Notes: generated from the sequence alone by a model not told the origin. A stretch of DNA of 64,000 nt from Desulfoluna limicola (GCF_021654575.1 NZ_AP024488.1:4797501-4861500), one strand, 5' to 3'; shown: positions 25,689 through 34,257, counted from the first letter of the stretch. Made by a program: numbers and translations.

Positions 25689-26312
25689 ATGCAAAAGCCG
25701 AAGAACGCGCAAGAACATATTGCACAGCTTAGGGAAGCCATTGCCGGAAATCCCGATTGCGGAAACAGCCACTACAACCTGGCTGTGGCCCTGATGGGGT
25801 TGAAGAAATATGACGAGGCGGAGGCCTGTCTCAATGACGCGGTGGGGTGCAGCCCCACACTGGCTGAAGGCTATGTGATGCTTGGCAGCATTGCCCTGCA
25901 GCGTGAGGATGTGGATGGGTGTCTCTACTACAACGAGCTGGCCACCAAGTCCCGCGCAGGCTTCGCTGTCGGTTACGGCAACATCGGGTTTATCGAGTTG
26001 CAGCGGGGCAACGTGGATGTGGCCATTAAAAACCTGCAGAAGGCCATTGTTCATAACTCCAAGTTTGTCCAGGCTTACACCACCCTTGCCAATGCCTACC
26101 TCATGAAAGGGTTGGTGGATGAGAGCATCAAGACAAGCCTTAAAGCCCTTGAGGTTCAGCCCGATTTTCCCATTCCCCACAACAACCTGGGAATCGCCTA
26201 CCTGGAGAAGGAAGAGTACGCAAAAGCCATTGAGCATTTTGATAAAGCCCAGGCCATGGGCTATGAGGTTCCGGAAGCGCTTTTAAAAGAGGTGGAGCCC
26301 CACAGGGCGTAA
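25689..26312 (+). CDS. tetratricopeptide repeat protein
   Basis: This 207-residue soluble protein consists mostly of TPR units. They include GNSHYNLAVALMGLKKYDEA, then LAEGYVMLGSIALQREDVDG, then VGYGNIGFIELQRGNVDVAI, then VQAYTTLANAYLMKGLVDES and IPHNNLGIAYLEKEEYAKAI, giving five repeats. No signal peptide is visible. TPR proteins are scaffolds for protein-protein contacts; the partner is unknown. ATG 25689 (MQKPKNAQEH) is chosen for its ribosome binding site AGAGGGAT. A strong terminator follows. It is the second gene upstream of the dsr locus, but nothing ties it to sulfite reduction beyond position. Confidence 0.85.
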   Translation: MQKPKNAQEHIAQLREAIAGNPDCGNSHYNLAVALMGLKKYDEAEACLNDAVGCSPTLAEGYVMLGSIALQREDVDGCLYYNELATKSRAGFAVGYGNIGFIELQRGNVDVAIKNLQKAIVHNSKFVQAYTTLANAYLMKGLVDESIKTSLKALEVQPDFPIPHNNLGIAYLEKEEYAKAIEHFDKAQAMGYEVPEALLKEVEPHRA

Positions 26313-26327
26313 GTCCCTGAAACGTCC

Positions 26328-26363
26328 AAGCCCCCTGCAGATACTGCAGGGGGCTTTTTTTTT
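26328..26363 (+). terminator. rho-independent terminator of the TPR gene
   Basis: GCCCCCTGCAG and CTGCAGGGGGC form a perfect 11-bp stem with an ATA loop, followed by nine T, 18 bp beyond the stop codon. Confidence 0.92.
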
Positions 26364-26418
26364 GAGCGCTTTTGAGCCGGTTCTCTGTTAAAGCAAAAAA
26401 AACGGTGAGTTCGTTTTG

Positions 26419-26686
26419 GCCTCCGGCGGCAAGGTGGGCCACCTTGAAAGCGGGGAGCAGAAGGGGGGTGCCCCTTGCCCCCGGGCCACATCACATCCGG
26501 CTTGGAATCGCAGGTGTCCGGGGGCATTTTTTTAAATTAAGTCACGATTCGGTACGCCTCCGAGGGTCGTTTTTTGAAAAAAGCTCCGCAAAAACCTTTC
26601 GACGAGGTCCAAGGCTGTTTGTCAAACGTCTCAAACGTTTGACCATCGGCAGGTGCGCCCGAGGCGATTTTTGGGTCAATAGTTAC
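26419..26686. repeat. intergenic repeat arm A2 followed by composite element (A5 + A1)
   Basis: An A2 arm (26419-26460) has GCCTCCGGCGGC and the hairpin AAGGTGGGCCACCTT. A second element (26541-26686) starts with an outer box TCACGATTC. It continues with GCCTCCGAGGGTCG and the T-rich A5 sequence, then a reversed A1 arm ending GCGCCCGAGGC, and closes with an outer box near CAATAGTTA. It fills the gap between the TPR terminator and the next gene. Confidence 0.6.
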
Positions 26687-26707
26687 AAAAAATGAAAGAG
26701 ACAAACC

Positions 26708-27826
26708 ATGCAGATTATCTGGAGCCTCCCCGGCCACAGCGGTGGAGGAAAGATTGATCAAGATGTGTTGGAAACCCCCCTTCCCGCAGACAGGGATTAT
26801 GAAGAGGCGGGGCTCTGTTACGGCCATTATGTCCGAGCCGTAGAGTCTGTTCTTGACAGTGAGGGGGGCCGGGTGGTGTCGGGGTTGTTGCACACTCATT
26901 TTCCTGAGAACCCGCCGGAGGTGCTCTCCATCCATGTGGCGATCCTGAAGCATGGGCATTTTTACCATCCGGCCTGTATGACACTTCACACCGCTGAAGG
27001 AGCGTACCCGTTTGTGATCAACCTGGCTGTGACGCCCGAAGCAGGGGGGTGTGCGAGGCGGGAGTACGCTCTTCTCGGTAAGTTGGCCCACCGAAGTGAA
27101 GCCCTTCCCCGGGTTCAGTCCCTGGAAAGCGTGATGGTGGATGGCCACACCGTGGTTCTTTTTTTTGGGGAATGGTTTGAAGGGTTCCATGAGTTTCACG
27201 AGACAAGGGGGCCAGAAGGGGATCAGGTTGTGGTGTGGGCCGGTGAAGATCACCGCCTGGTGTCAAAGGAGGTGGAAACCTCCATCTACCGACAGACAGC
27301 CGAAATTTTGACCCTCCTGTACAACCCCCTCACCTTCGAACTGGTGCAGCCCTGGCACCACGCCGCAGGCGATTTTGTGGTCAATATCGAATCGGCCAAG
27401 GCGAGGGTCAAGCTGATCACGGTCAGGCAGTACACCCCCATGGTCAATTTGGAAGAGGTGGAGGCCGAAGATTTGTTGGAGGGGGCCCTCCTTTTTCTGA
27501 TGACGCTTTCCATACGAAACCGACTGGATCGCTATGACGGCATCGGGGAGGTGGCCTGGGTTGGAGATCACGGGGTGTCGGCAACCGTTGAGGGGTTTTT
27601 TGACGGGCTGATGGGGCGTGACGATATCGGTGGCCTGGACGGGCCGTTTGGGGGGTGGGTGGCAAAGTACCTGGCCGCACACACCCTTGATGAGTTTCAG
27701 GAGACAGCCCTTGCGGTGGTGTCGTCATTCAATCCCCGCGCCTCGGAGATGGGGGTGCTTAAAGAGCACCTTGCCGATCATGTTGCGGTTTTTTATGGGG
27801 TGATCAAGGGGCGAGACGAGAATTAG
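26708..27826 (+). CDS. protein of unknown function with kinase-fold-like motifs
   Basis: This 372-residue soluble protein belongs to no family I can name with certainty. Its layout resembles aminoglycoside phosphotransferase-type kinases. An N-terminal basic/alpha-beta lobe precedes a hinge-like VVLFFGEWFEGFHEFH. WHHAAGDFVVN (about residues 216-226) matches the H-x(n)-D-x3-N spacing of a catalytic loop, and KLITVRQYTPMVNLEE follows. A metal-binding DFG-type aspartate is not obvious, so it may be inactive or unrelated. The codon use is G-rich like other genes on this arm. It is the gene immediately upstream of dsrA, separated by a 599-bp regulatory gap; its own start is just after a repeat element. 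Confidence 0.6.
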   Translation: MQIIWSLPGHSGGGKIDQDVLETPLPADRDYEEAGLCYGHYVRAVESVLDSEGGRVVSGLLHTHFPENPPEVLSIHVAILKHGHFYHPACMTLHTAEGAYPFVINLAVTPEAGGCARREYALLGKLAHRSEALPRVQSLESVMVDGHTVVLFFGEWFEGFHEFHETRGPEGDQVVVWAGEDHRLVSKEVETSIYRQTAEILTLLYNPLTFELVQPWHHAAGDFVVNIESAKARVKLITVRQYTPMVNLEEVEAEDLLEGALLFLMTLSIRNRLDRYDGIGEVAWVGDHGVSATVEGFFDGLMGRDDIGGLDGPFGGWVAKYLAAHTLDEFQETALAVVSSFNPRASEMGVLKEHLADHVAVFYGVIKGRDEN

Positions 27827-28190
27827 AAGGTAAAATTATTCTGATTTAATTGTTCATTAAAATTGAATAAAACTAGTCATCATTCGTTGCCTCCGAAGAC
27901 GAATGGTCCGTTATTTTGATCCAAAAATCAAATCATTGTAAATTATAATCAATGGGATATCCCTGGACCGGCTGTTACCAGGTTCACGAACGTTTCATGA
28001 GAGTGCCGGAATCGGATTGATGAAACATGTTATTTGAAGGGAGCTTTCGTTTTTGAATCGATTTTATGATCGCATGTTGGATATCAATAATTCCCAATAT
28101 GTTAACATAAAAGATTTCACATGAAAGATCGATTGTTGAAAAGGGATGATATGGAGCGCTTCATGGAATGTAAATCCTTAATAACCACGG

Positions 28191-28234
28191 GAAAAAGCTT
28201 TTTCATTGACAAGAAAAGGCAATAACTTTATACC
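28191..28234 (+). promoter_or_regulatory. dsrAB promoter with adjacent 14-bp palindrome
   Basis: TTGACA (28206-28211) and TATACC (28229-28234) are spaced by 17 bp, a good sigma-70-like promoter. It would give a leader of about 185 bases before dsrA. A perfect palindrome, GAAAAAGCTTTTTC (28191-28204), ends one base before the -35 box and is placed as an activator or repressor site would be. The rest of the 27827-28425 gap is strongly AT-rich; I see no gene in it and no repeat element. Confidence 0.5.
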
Positions 28235-28425
28235 ATGGAGTTTGATAATAGGGTCATTGTAATTTTTTCGATAGAAATTGCATAGACAATAGCAGCTGGG
28301 ACCTTTGTTTTGGCTGTTATTTTATGTGGTTTAAGGTTTGAGTGACTTGGCAGCCAGATTCAGGTTGATAAGAATTTGATTTTGTCTTGTTGAGTTAAAA
28401 TTATTTATTCAATGGAGGTAAGCCA

Positions 28426-29802
28426 ATGGCAAAGCATGAAACCCCTTTGTTGGACGAGCTGGAATCCGGGCCGTGGCCAAGCTTTGTGTCCGACATCAAG
28501 CAAGAAGCTGAAGTCAGGGCGAAGAACGAAAAAGGAATCGATTTTCAGATTCCTGCTGACGCTTGCGACGATCTGCTCGGACTTCTGGAGCTCTCTTTCA
28601 AAGATGGAACCACTCACTGGAAGCATGGCGGTATCGTCGGTGTTTTCGGTTACGGCGGTGGCATCATCGGTCGTTACAGCGACAAGCCCAAAGACTTCCC
28701 CGGCTGTTCATCTTTCCACACCGTTCGTGTGGCTCAGCCCGGTGCGAAGTACTACACCACTGAGTTTCTGCGTCAGCTCATGGACCTCTGGCAGCTTCGT
28801 GGTTCCGGTCTCACCAACATGCATGGCTCCACCGGTGACATCGTTCTTCTCGGTACCACCACGCCTCAGCTGGAAGAGATTTTCTACACCCTGACCCACG
28901 AGATGGATCAGGACCTCGGCGGTTCCGGGTCCAACCTGCGAACCCCAGCTGACTGTATTGGTCAGTCCCGTTGTGAGTACGCCTGCTACGACACTCAGGA
29001 GCTCTGCTACTTCCTGACCATGATGTACCAGGACGAACTGCACCGTCCCGCATTCCCCTACAAGTTCAAGTTCAAGTTTGACGGTTGCCCCAACGGTTGC
29101 GTGGCCTCCATGGCCCGTTCCGACCTCTCCTTCATCGGAACCTGGAAAGACCAGATTCAGGTGGATCAGGCTGAAGTGGCTCTCTACGTTGACGGCACTA
29201 CCCCCGCCAACGCCGGTTCACACAGCGGCCGTGACTGGGGTGCCTTTGACATCCAGGCTGAAGTTGTAGACCTCTGCCCCACCGACTGCATGTCTTATGT
29301 AGACGGCGAGCTCAAGATCTACGACAAAGAGTGCACCCGTTGCATGCACTGCATCAACGTAATGCCCAAGGCCCTCAAAATCGGCAAGCAGCGTGGTGTT
29401 TCCATGCTCGCCGGCGCCAAGGCCCCCATCGTGGACGGCGCTCAGATGGGTACCCTCGTGGTTCCCTTCCTCGAAATTGACCAGACCATGAACAAGCAGC
29501 TGGCTGATTTCGACACCGAAGAAGAGTGGATGGAGTACCTCGAAGAGAAGTACGAAGCCCTCACTGAAGTGATCGAGGCTGTATGGGATTACTGGATGGA
29601 AGAAGGTAAGAACCGTGAGCGTCTCGGTGAGTTGATGATCCGTCAGGGTCTCCAGAGATTCCTCGAGAAGATCGGCCAGGAGCCCCAGGCAGTACACGTC
29701 GATCATCCCCGTACCAACCCCTACATCTTCTGGAAAGAAGAAGAAGTTGAAGGTGGCTGGGACCGTGACATCAACGAATACAGAAAGCATCACGCACGCT
29801 AG
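28426..29802 (+). CDS. dsrA: dissimilatory sulfite reductase alpha subunit
   Basis: DsrA with DsrB forms the A2B2 siroheme enzyme that reduces sulfite in the last step of sulfate respiration. The 458-residue protein has the siroheme-[4Fe-4S] cysteines C177 and C183 (CIGQSRC) and C221 and C225 (CPNGC). A ferredoxin domain has CPTDC at 284-288 and CTRCMHC at 303-309. Flanking sequences such as FPGCSSFHTVRVAQPGA and SGSNLRTPADC are those of reductive bacterial DsrA. The start has a strong ribosome binding site, GGAGGT, seven bases upstream. Codon use is biased to GGT, CGT and preferred C-ending codons, unlike its neighbours, as expected for one of the most abundant cell proteins. Confidence 0.99.
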   Translation: MAKHETPLLDELESGPWPSFVSDIKQEAEVRAKNEKGIDFQIPADACDDLLGLLELSFKDGTTHWKHGGIVGVFGYGGGIIGRYSDKPKDFPGCSSFHTVRVAQPGAKYYTTEFLRQLMDLWQLRGSGLTNMHGSTGDIVLLGTTTPQLEEIFYTLTHEMDQDLGGSGSNLRTPADCIGQSRCEYACYDTQELCYFLTMMYQDELHRPAFPYKFKFKFDGCPNGCVASMARSDLSFIGTWKDQIQVDQAEVALYVDGTTPANAGSHSGRDWGAFDIQAEVVDLCPTDCMSYVDGELKIYDKECTRCMHCINVMPKALKIGKQRGVSMLAGAKAPIVDGAQMGTLVVPFLEIDQTMNKQLADFDTEEEWMEYLEEKYEALTEVIEAVWDYWMEEGKNRERLGELMIRQGLQRFLEKIGQEPQAVHVDHPRTNPYIFWKEEEVEGGWDRDINEYRKHHAR

Positions 29803-29814
29803 GAGGGGTATACC

Positions 29815-30963
29815 ATGGCTTTTATTTCATCAGGATACGATCCCGAAAAACCGATGGAAGGTCGTATTACGGACATTGGCCCGAAGCACTACGACCAGTT
29901 CTATCCCGAAGTTATTAAGAAGAACAAAGGCAAGTGGAGCCACCACGAAATCCTTGAGCCCGGCGTTCTTGTACATGTAGCTGAGAGCGGCGACGAGGTG
30001 TTTACCGTTCGTTGCGGCGGCGCCCGTCTCATGAGTGCCACCCACATCCAGGAGATCTGCGACATTGCCGACAAGCACTGCGACGGCAAGCTGCGTTTCA
30101 CCACCCGTAACAACATCGAGTTCATGGTTGACTCCAAGGACAAGGTAGACGCCCTCAAGGCAGACCTTTCCCAGCGCAAGTTCCCCGGTGGGTCTTACAA
30201 GTTCCCCATCGGCGGCACCGGTGCCGGTATCTCCAACATCGTCCACACCCAGGGTTGGATTCACTGCCACACCCCCGCCACCGATGCCTCCGGCACCGTT
30301 AAGGCCACCATGGACGAAGTGTTCTCTGATTTCCAGGATCACAGACTGCCTGCCAAGCTCAAGATCTCCATGGCTTGCTGCCTGAACATGTGTGGTGCGG
30401 TTCACTGCTCCGACATCGCCATCCTCGGTTACCACAGAAAGCCCCCAATCTTGGATCACGAGTACCTTGATAAGGTATGTGAGGTTCCCCTGGCTGTTGC
30501 TTCCTGCCCCACCGCGGCCATCAAGCCCGCCAAGGTAGAGCTCGCCAACGGCGAGACCGTAAACTCTGTAGCCGTTCGTGACGAGCGCTGCATGTACTGC
30601 GGTAACTGCTACACCATGTGCCCCTCAATGCCCCTTTCTGATAAGGAAGGTGACGGCATCGTTCTGATGGCTGGTGGCAAGGTTTCCAACCGTATCAGCG
30701 CACCCAAGTTCTCCAAGGTTGTTGTGGCGTTCCTGCCCAACGAAACCCCCAGATGGCCTTCCATGACCAACGCCATCAACAAGATGATCGAAGAGTACGC
30801 CAAAGGCGCCCGCAAGTACGAGCGTTTCGGTGACTGGACTGATCGTATTGGTTGGGAGCGTTTCTTTGATGTGTGTGAGCTTGACTTTACTCACCACCTC
30901 ATCGACGACTTCCGTGACGCGGCATACCAGTCATGGCGTCAGACCACTCAGTTCAAGTTCTAA
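29815..30963 (+). CDS. dsrB: dissimilatory sulfite reductase beta subunit
   Basis: The 382-residue DsrB carries the catalytic siroheme. Cluster ligands are C151 (IHCHTPATDASG) and C188, C189 and C193 (ACCLNMCGAVHCSDIA). A ferredoxin domain contains C231 and C259/C262/C265/C269 (CMYCGNCYTMCP). It starts 12 bp after dsrA behind GGAGGGG, so dsrA and dsrB are one translational unit. The same highly biased codon use is seen. The sequence is of reductive bacterial type, not the oxidative rDsr of phototrophic sulfur oxidisers, judged by the presence of dsrD directly downstream. After the stop two hairpins precede dsrD. Confidence 0.99.
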   Translation: MAFISSGYDPEKPMEGRITDIGPKHYDQFYPEVIKKNKGKWSHHEILEPGVLVHVAESGDEVFTVRCGGARLMSATHIQEICDIADKHCDGKLRFTTRNNIEFMVDSKDKVDALKADLSQRKFPGGSYKFPIGGTGAGISNIVHTQGWIHCHTPATDASGTVKATMDEVFSDFQDHRLPAKLKISMACCLNMCGAVHCSDIAILGYHRKPPILDHEYLDKVCEVPLAVASCPTAAIKPAKVELANGETVNSVAVRDERCMYCGNCYTMCPSMPLSDKEGDGIVLMAGGKVSNRISAPKFSKVVVAFLPNETPRWPSMTNAINKMIEEYAKGARKYERFGDWTDRIGWERFFDVCELDFTHHLIDDFRDAAYQSWRQTTQFKF

Positions 30964-30979
30964 GATCAACTGAGCATGC

Positions 30980-31035
30980 ATCCATTTCGTATGGAAATGG
31001 ATAATCCGCAGGAGCCCTTTCACGAGGGCTCCTGC
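30980..31035 (+). promoter_or_regulatory. two tandem hairpins in the dsrB-dsrD spacer
   Basis: The first is ATCCATTTC/GAAATGGAT (30980-31002) with a 5-base loop. The second is GCAGGAGCCC/GGGCTCCTGC (31008-31035) with an 8-base loop. Both stems are perfect. Neither is followed by a T-run, so they are unlikely to be full terminators. They may protect the dsrAB mRNA 3' end or reduce read-through into dsrD. Confidence 0.7.
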
Positions 31036-31055
31036 TATATATCGGAGGTCCCCCA

Positions 31056-31304
31056 ATGGCATTAGATAAAGAAACCGCCAAAGAGGTCATCGTCGAGAAG
31101 CTGACCAAGAAATCCAAGAGCAAGTCCAAGTTCTACCTCAAGGATTTCTATGCGTTTTTTCCCGAAGAGAAGCCCCGCGCAGTAAAGAACATCGTAAACG
31201 CTCTCGTTAAAGACGAGGTTCTCGAGTACTGGTCCAGTGGTTCCACCACCATGATCGGTCTCAAGGGTATGGGCAAGCAGGCCGGCGCAGAAGGCGAAGA
31301 ATAA
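31056..31304 (+). CDS. dsrD: DsrD, allosteric activator of dissimilatory sulfite reductase
   Basis: DsrD is a small winged-helix protein that has been shown to raise the activity of DsrAB in sulfate reducers. The 82-residue protein has the family sequence: MALDKETAKEVIVEKLTKKS, then KSKFYLKDFYAFFPEEKPR, VKNIVNALVKDEVLEYWSSG and TTMIGLKGMG. It is preceded by GGAGGT. Its presence marks a reductive sulfate respirer. The gene is separated from dsrB by two hairpins and from the next gene by 65 bp. The basic N-terminal third and winged-helix fold once suggested DNA binding, but the established role is enzyme activation. Confidence 0.97.
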   Translation: MALDKETAKEVIVEKLTKKSKSKSKFYLKDFYAFFPEEKPRAVKNIVNALVKDEVLEYWSSGSTTMIGLKGMGKQAGAEGEE

Positions 31305-31369
31305 TCGCCCTTTTGAGCTGAATGGCTTATCCAGCGTTATTTGTCTAAGACTCCCAAGTGCAGTGATTG

Positions 31370-32779
31370 ATGAGATCTGAACGAATCAGCAGTATCCCCG
31401 GAATTTTCATCTCCGCCCTCCGCGGCGGATCAGGGAAAACCATTCTATCCATCGGTATTACCGCTGCACTGAGGAGTCTTGGCAAACGCGTGGCCCCTTT
31501 TAAGAAGGGACCCGACTACATCGATGCCGGCTGGCTCTCCCTGGCTGCCGGAAATCCCTGTTACAATCTCGACACCTACCTCATTGATCACGACACCGTG
31601 GTCAACTCCTACCTTACCAACACCGCAAAACTGGGTGCGGACATTGCCATTGTCGAAGGCAACCGCGGTCTCTTTGACGGGATTGACATCGACGGCAAAA
31701 CCAGCACTGCAGAAACAGCCAAGCTTCTTCAGGCTCCGGTGATCCTCGTTCTGGATTGCACGAAAAGCACCCGGACCATGGCGGCGGCGGTTCTGGGCTG
31801 CCTTCACTTTGACCCGGACCTCACCATTGGCGGCGTGATATTAAACCGCATCGCCGGGCCACGGCACAAAAACAACCTCATCAACAACATCGAGTACCAC
31901 ACCGGCGTCCCTGTGATCGGAGCCGTCCCAAAGTTGAGGAGCCATGATTTCCCCGAACGGCATATGGGCCTGGTTCCCACACCGGAACACGATTGGGCCT
32001 TTGAGTCTGTGGCCAATGCGGAGCGGATTGTCCGGGACAACGTGGATGTGCCACGCATTATCAGCCTTTCCGACACAGCCACGCCATTTGAGCGCTCCTG
32101 CCTGATCCCCGAAGATGCGGGCACAGTGGGGGAGAAGAGCCCGGTGATCGGTGTGATTCGGGACGCCTCCTTTCAGTTCTACTATCCGGAGAATATCGAG
32201 GCCCTGGAAGCCGAAGGCGCACGTGTGGTTGAGATCAGCCCCTTGCGGGATACGGAGCTTCCCGAGGTGCTCGATGGCCTCTACATTGGGGGCGGTTTTC
32301 CGGAAACCCACGCAAGGGAGCTGGGAGAGAATGTCACCTTCCGTAAGAGCATCCTTGCCAAGGTCAAGGAGGGAATGCCTCTCTACGCCGAATGCGGCGG
32401 CTTGATCTATATGGGGGAAGAGCTTGAGGTCGATGGCATCAGCTACCCCATGGCCGGCCTGTTTCCCCTCTCCTTTTCTGTCTCTCAAAAACCCCAGGGC
32501 CACGGCTACGTGGTGGCCGAGGTGACGGGAGACAACCCCTTTTACGAGGTGGGAACCCAGATCAAAGGCCACGAGTTCCGCTACTCCAAGATCACCCGCT
32601 GGGACCGCGAAGAGGAGGACACCGCCTTTACCATGATCCGTGGCACCGGCATGGCCGATAAGTTTGACGGCATCACCAAATACAATGCCCTGGCCACCTA
32701 CACCCACATCCACGCCCTGGGAACCCCTTCCTGGGCCCCCTCCTTCGTCTCCAAAGCCCTTCAATACAAAAATCGATAG
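31370..32779 (+). CDS. dsrN: DsrN/CbiA-type siroheme or cobyrinate a,c-diamide synthase
   Basis: The 469-residue protein is a CbiA-family amidotransferase. It has an N-terminal P-loop domain (ALRGGSGKTILSIGI, then FKKGPDYIDAGWLSLAAGNP) and a C-terminal class I glutamine amidotransferase domain, with the nucleophile cysteine in YAECGGLIYMGEEL and the histidine in GHEFRYSKI. In dsr clusters this protein, DsrN, is linked to amidation of siroheme for DsrAB. Its place directly after dsrD supports that, although the sequence alone would equally fit CbiA of cobalamin synthesis, and no other cobalamin genes are nearby. ATG 31370 is preferred to the TTG one codon earlier. Confidence 0.88.
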   Translation: MRSERISSIPGIFISALRGGSGKTILSIGITAALRSLGKRVAPFKKGPDYIDAGWLSLAAGNPCYNLDTYLIDHDTVVNSYLTNTAKLGADIAIVEGNRGLFDGIDIDGKTSTAETAKLLQAPVILVLDCTKSTRTMAAAVLGCLHFDPDLTIGGVILNRIAGPRHKNNLINNIEYHTGVPVIGAVPKLRSHDFPERHMGLVPTPEHDWAFESVANAERIVRDNVDVPRIISLSDTATPFERSCLIPEDAGTVGEKSPVIGVIRDASFQFYYPENIEALEAEGARVVEISPLRDTELPEVLDGLYIGGGFPETHARELGENVTFRKSILAKVKEGMPLYAECGGLIYMGEELEVDGISYPMAGLFPLSFSVSQKPQGHGYVVAEVTGDNPFYEVGTQIKGHEFRYSKITRWDREEEDTAFTMIRGTGMADKFDGITKYNALATYTHIHALGTPSWAPSFVSKALQYKNR

Positions 32780-32784
32780 ACCCT

Positions 32785-33065
32785 GTCTCCGGCGGCGAGG
32801 TGTGCCACCTCGAACGCATATTTGCGAATGCGCATCGTGTGTCGGGATTGGAATGATACCGCGTCCGCATTCGCGTTGTGTGTGACGCGGTGCACCCATT
32901 CACTCTGACTCCGGCGGGTCGTTTTTTGAAGAAACGCCGCAAAAACCTTCCGGGTAGAATGGGCATGTCGGCGGCACATGCCAAACCAACAAAGCGTGAA
33001 CCCTCACAATTGACTTTAAGGTGTGTTTGTCCAACCATTCAAATGGTTGCCTGCCGGTGGCGTCT
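32785..33065. repeat. composite intergenic repeat element (A2, A5, partial A1)
   Basis: It begins six bases after the dsrN stop with GTCTCCGGCGGCGAGGTG and the hairpin CGAGGTGTGCCACCTCG. A long inverted pair of TTGCGAATGCG and CGCATTCGCG follows. An A5 arm (about 32905-32960) has GACTCCGGCGGGTCG and the T-rich tract. A small inverted pair CCATTCAAATGG lies near 33034-33045 before GCCTGCCGGTGGC. No gene is present in 32780-33172. Confidence 0.6.
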
Positions 33066-33172
33066 CTGTATGCCGGGTCAGAACAGGTGTATTTTCAGGC
33101 AGGATAGGGGATCTGCGCTGGGGGAGGGAGCGGGGAACCCTTAAAAGAAAGGGTCCCCGTGAGGCCGATTTG

Positions 33173-34051
33173 TTAGATTTCAATCTGCTTGAAGACATCA
33201 CCCACCATACGAGGGCTCCAGAGGCCGCGTCCGGAACGTGTGGGGACCTTCTCTTTTAAGAAGATGGTGGCGATGCGGGTCTGGGTGACCCCCTCGTTTT
33301 TCAAGGTGGTCATGACCTCCATCAGCCGGTCCTTGTAGGCCCCCTTGTCGCCGGCATCCATGGCAGCCAGTTCCCGGGCAACGGCATCGAGATCGGTTCC
33401 CACGGCTGCCTTGGGCTCCGGTGGGGCAGAGGCGGGTGCCACGTTTCCGGCAGGGGCCTTCTTTTCTTCCACTGCGGGCTTTACCGCGGGGGCAGGGCGT
33501 ACTTCAGCCGTTTTTGGGGGCGCAGGTTGCGCCACCGGGGTGGCGGGCTGAGACGGCGCCTGGTTGCCCTGCATGGCGGATGAGCGCTTTTTCTTCTGCT
33601 TGAGAAGCCACTGAGTGACCTGCTTGGGTTTTCGGGTGGTAACCGCCTTGAGCTTCATCTCCTTGCGGTACATTTCTGCATCCATCACGAGAATGGCGTG
33701 GGGTTCTGTCAGAACCGTGCCGGGAATATCGGCGCTCTCCACCGCCCATCCGTCGCTCTCCAACCAGTAATGCGTCTGTCCCTTCATGGGGCCTTTGCCG
33801 ATGACCCCCTTGATCCAGACCCACCCTTTGTCGCTGCGGTTCTGAATAAGGCCACTCATGAGAGCCACACTGCGGTTCTGACTCTTGTCGTCGATATGGT
33901 AGAGATTTTCGGCCATGATGGACTGGACGGCCAGTTCCATGCGTTCGGACTCCATGAGTTCTCCCAGAAGGGAGAGGGGCTTGCACGCTCTTTTTGACTT
34001 ACCGGGTTTGAAAAGAACCCTGATCTTTACATCCTTCTTCAAAGGTCTCAC
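33173..34051 (-). CDS. protein of unknown function with proline-rich linker and recombinase-like C-terminal helix-turn-helix
   Basis: The 292-residue protein has three zones. The N-terminal domain (about residues 35-125) has beta-like sequence VALMSGLIQNRSDKGWVWIK and LESDGWAVESADIPGTVL. A low-complexity Pro/Ala-rich linker spans about residues 160-220 (PATPVAQPAPPKTAEVRPAP). The C-terminal 50 residues, LKNEGVTQTRIATIFLKEK and PTRSGRGLWSPRMVGDVF, resemble the helix-turn-helix linker found in large serine recombinases. No catalytic recombinase domain is present, so any DNA-binding role is inference. The GTG at 34051 is a weak start; ATG 33955 has a better ribosome binding site (GGGAGAA). A T-less hairpin lies at 33131-33159 after the stop. 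Confidence 0.6.
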   Translation of the reverse strand: MRPLKKDVKIRVLFKPGKSKRACKPLSLLGELMESERMELAVQSIMAENLYHIDDKSQNRSVALMSGLIQNRSDKGWVWIKGVIGKGPMKGQTHYWLESDGWAVESADIPGTVLTEPHAILVMDAEMYRKEMKLKAVTTRKPKQVTQWLLKQKKKRSSAMQGNQAPSQPATPVAQPAPPKTAEVRPAPAVKPAVEEKKAPAGNVAPASAPPEPKAAVGTDLDAVARELAAMDAGDKGAYKDRLMEVMTTLKNEGVTQTRIATIFLKEKVPTRSGRGLWSPRMVGDVFKQIEI

Positions 34052-34227
34052 TTCCTATCATAGCTTGCTGTGCGGTTGTTGCGAGGGCTTTACGGATAAA
34101 GCCGCGCAGAAGGAAATCATTTGTGGCGGGATTACGGGTGAGAACTTTCTCACGCTACCGAAAGAAAAATGCTTTCACTTCAAGATGATGGGTTTGAGGC
34201 ATCCATACCATAAATTCCCGCAGGAGA

Positions 34228-34257
34228 CAAAAAAAATGGGGGGCAACTGCCCCCCAT
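34228..34257 (-). terminator. rho-independent terminator of the chemoreceptor gene
   Basis: On the minus strand ATGGGGGGCA and TGCCCCCCAT pair around a short loop, followed by eight T. It is about 30 bp after the stop codon of the chemoreceptor gene. The remaining gap up to 34052 shows no gene. Confidence 0.85.

Noticed and set aside
26041..26060. a fifth copy of the 14-bp motif inside the TPR gene
   Set aside because: It differs at one position and is fully explained by the coding sequence IVHNSK, so it is not counted as a member.
31370..32779. cobalamin biosynthesis cluster, based on the CbiA-type gene
   Set aside because: No other cobalamin gene is adjacent; the position after dsrD favours the siroheme-amidating DsrN.
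33131..33159. terminator for the minus-strand gene ending at 33173
   Set aside because: The hairpin CGGGGAACCC/GGGTCCCCG is present, but no T-run follows on the minus strand, so it is not called as a terminator.
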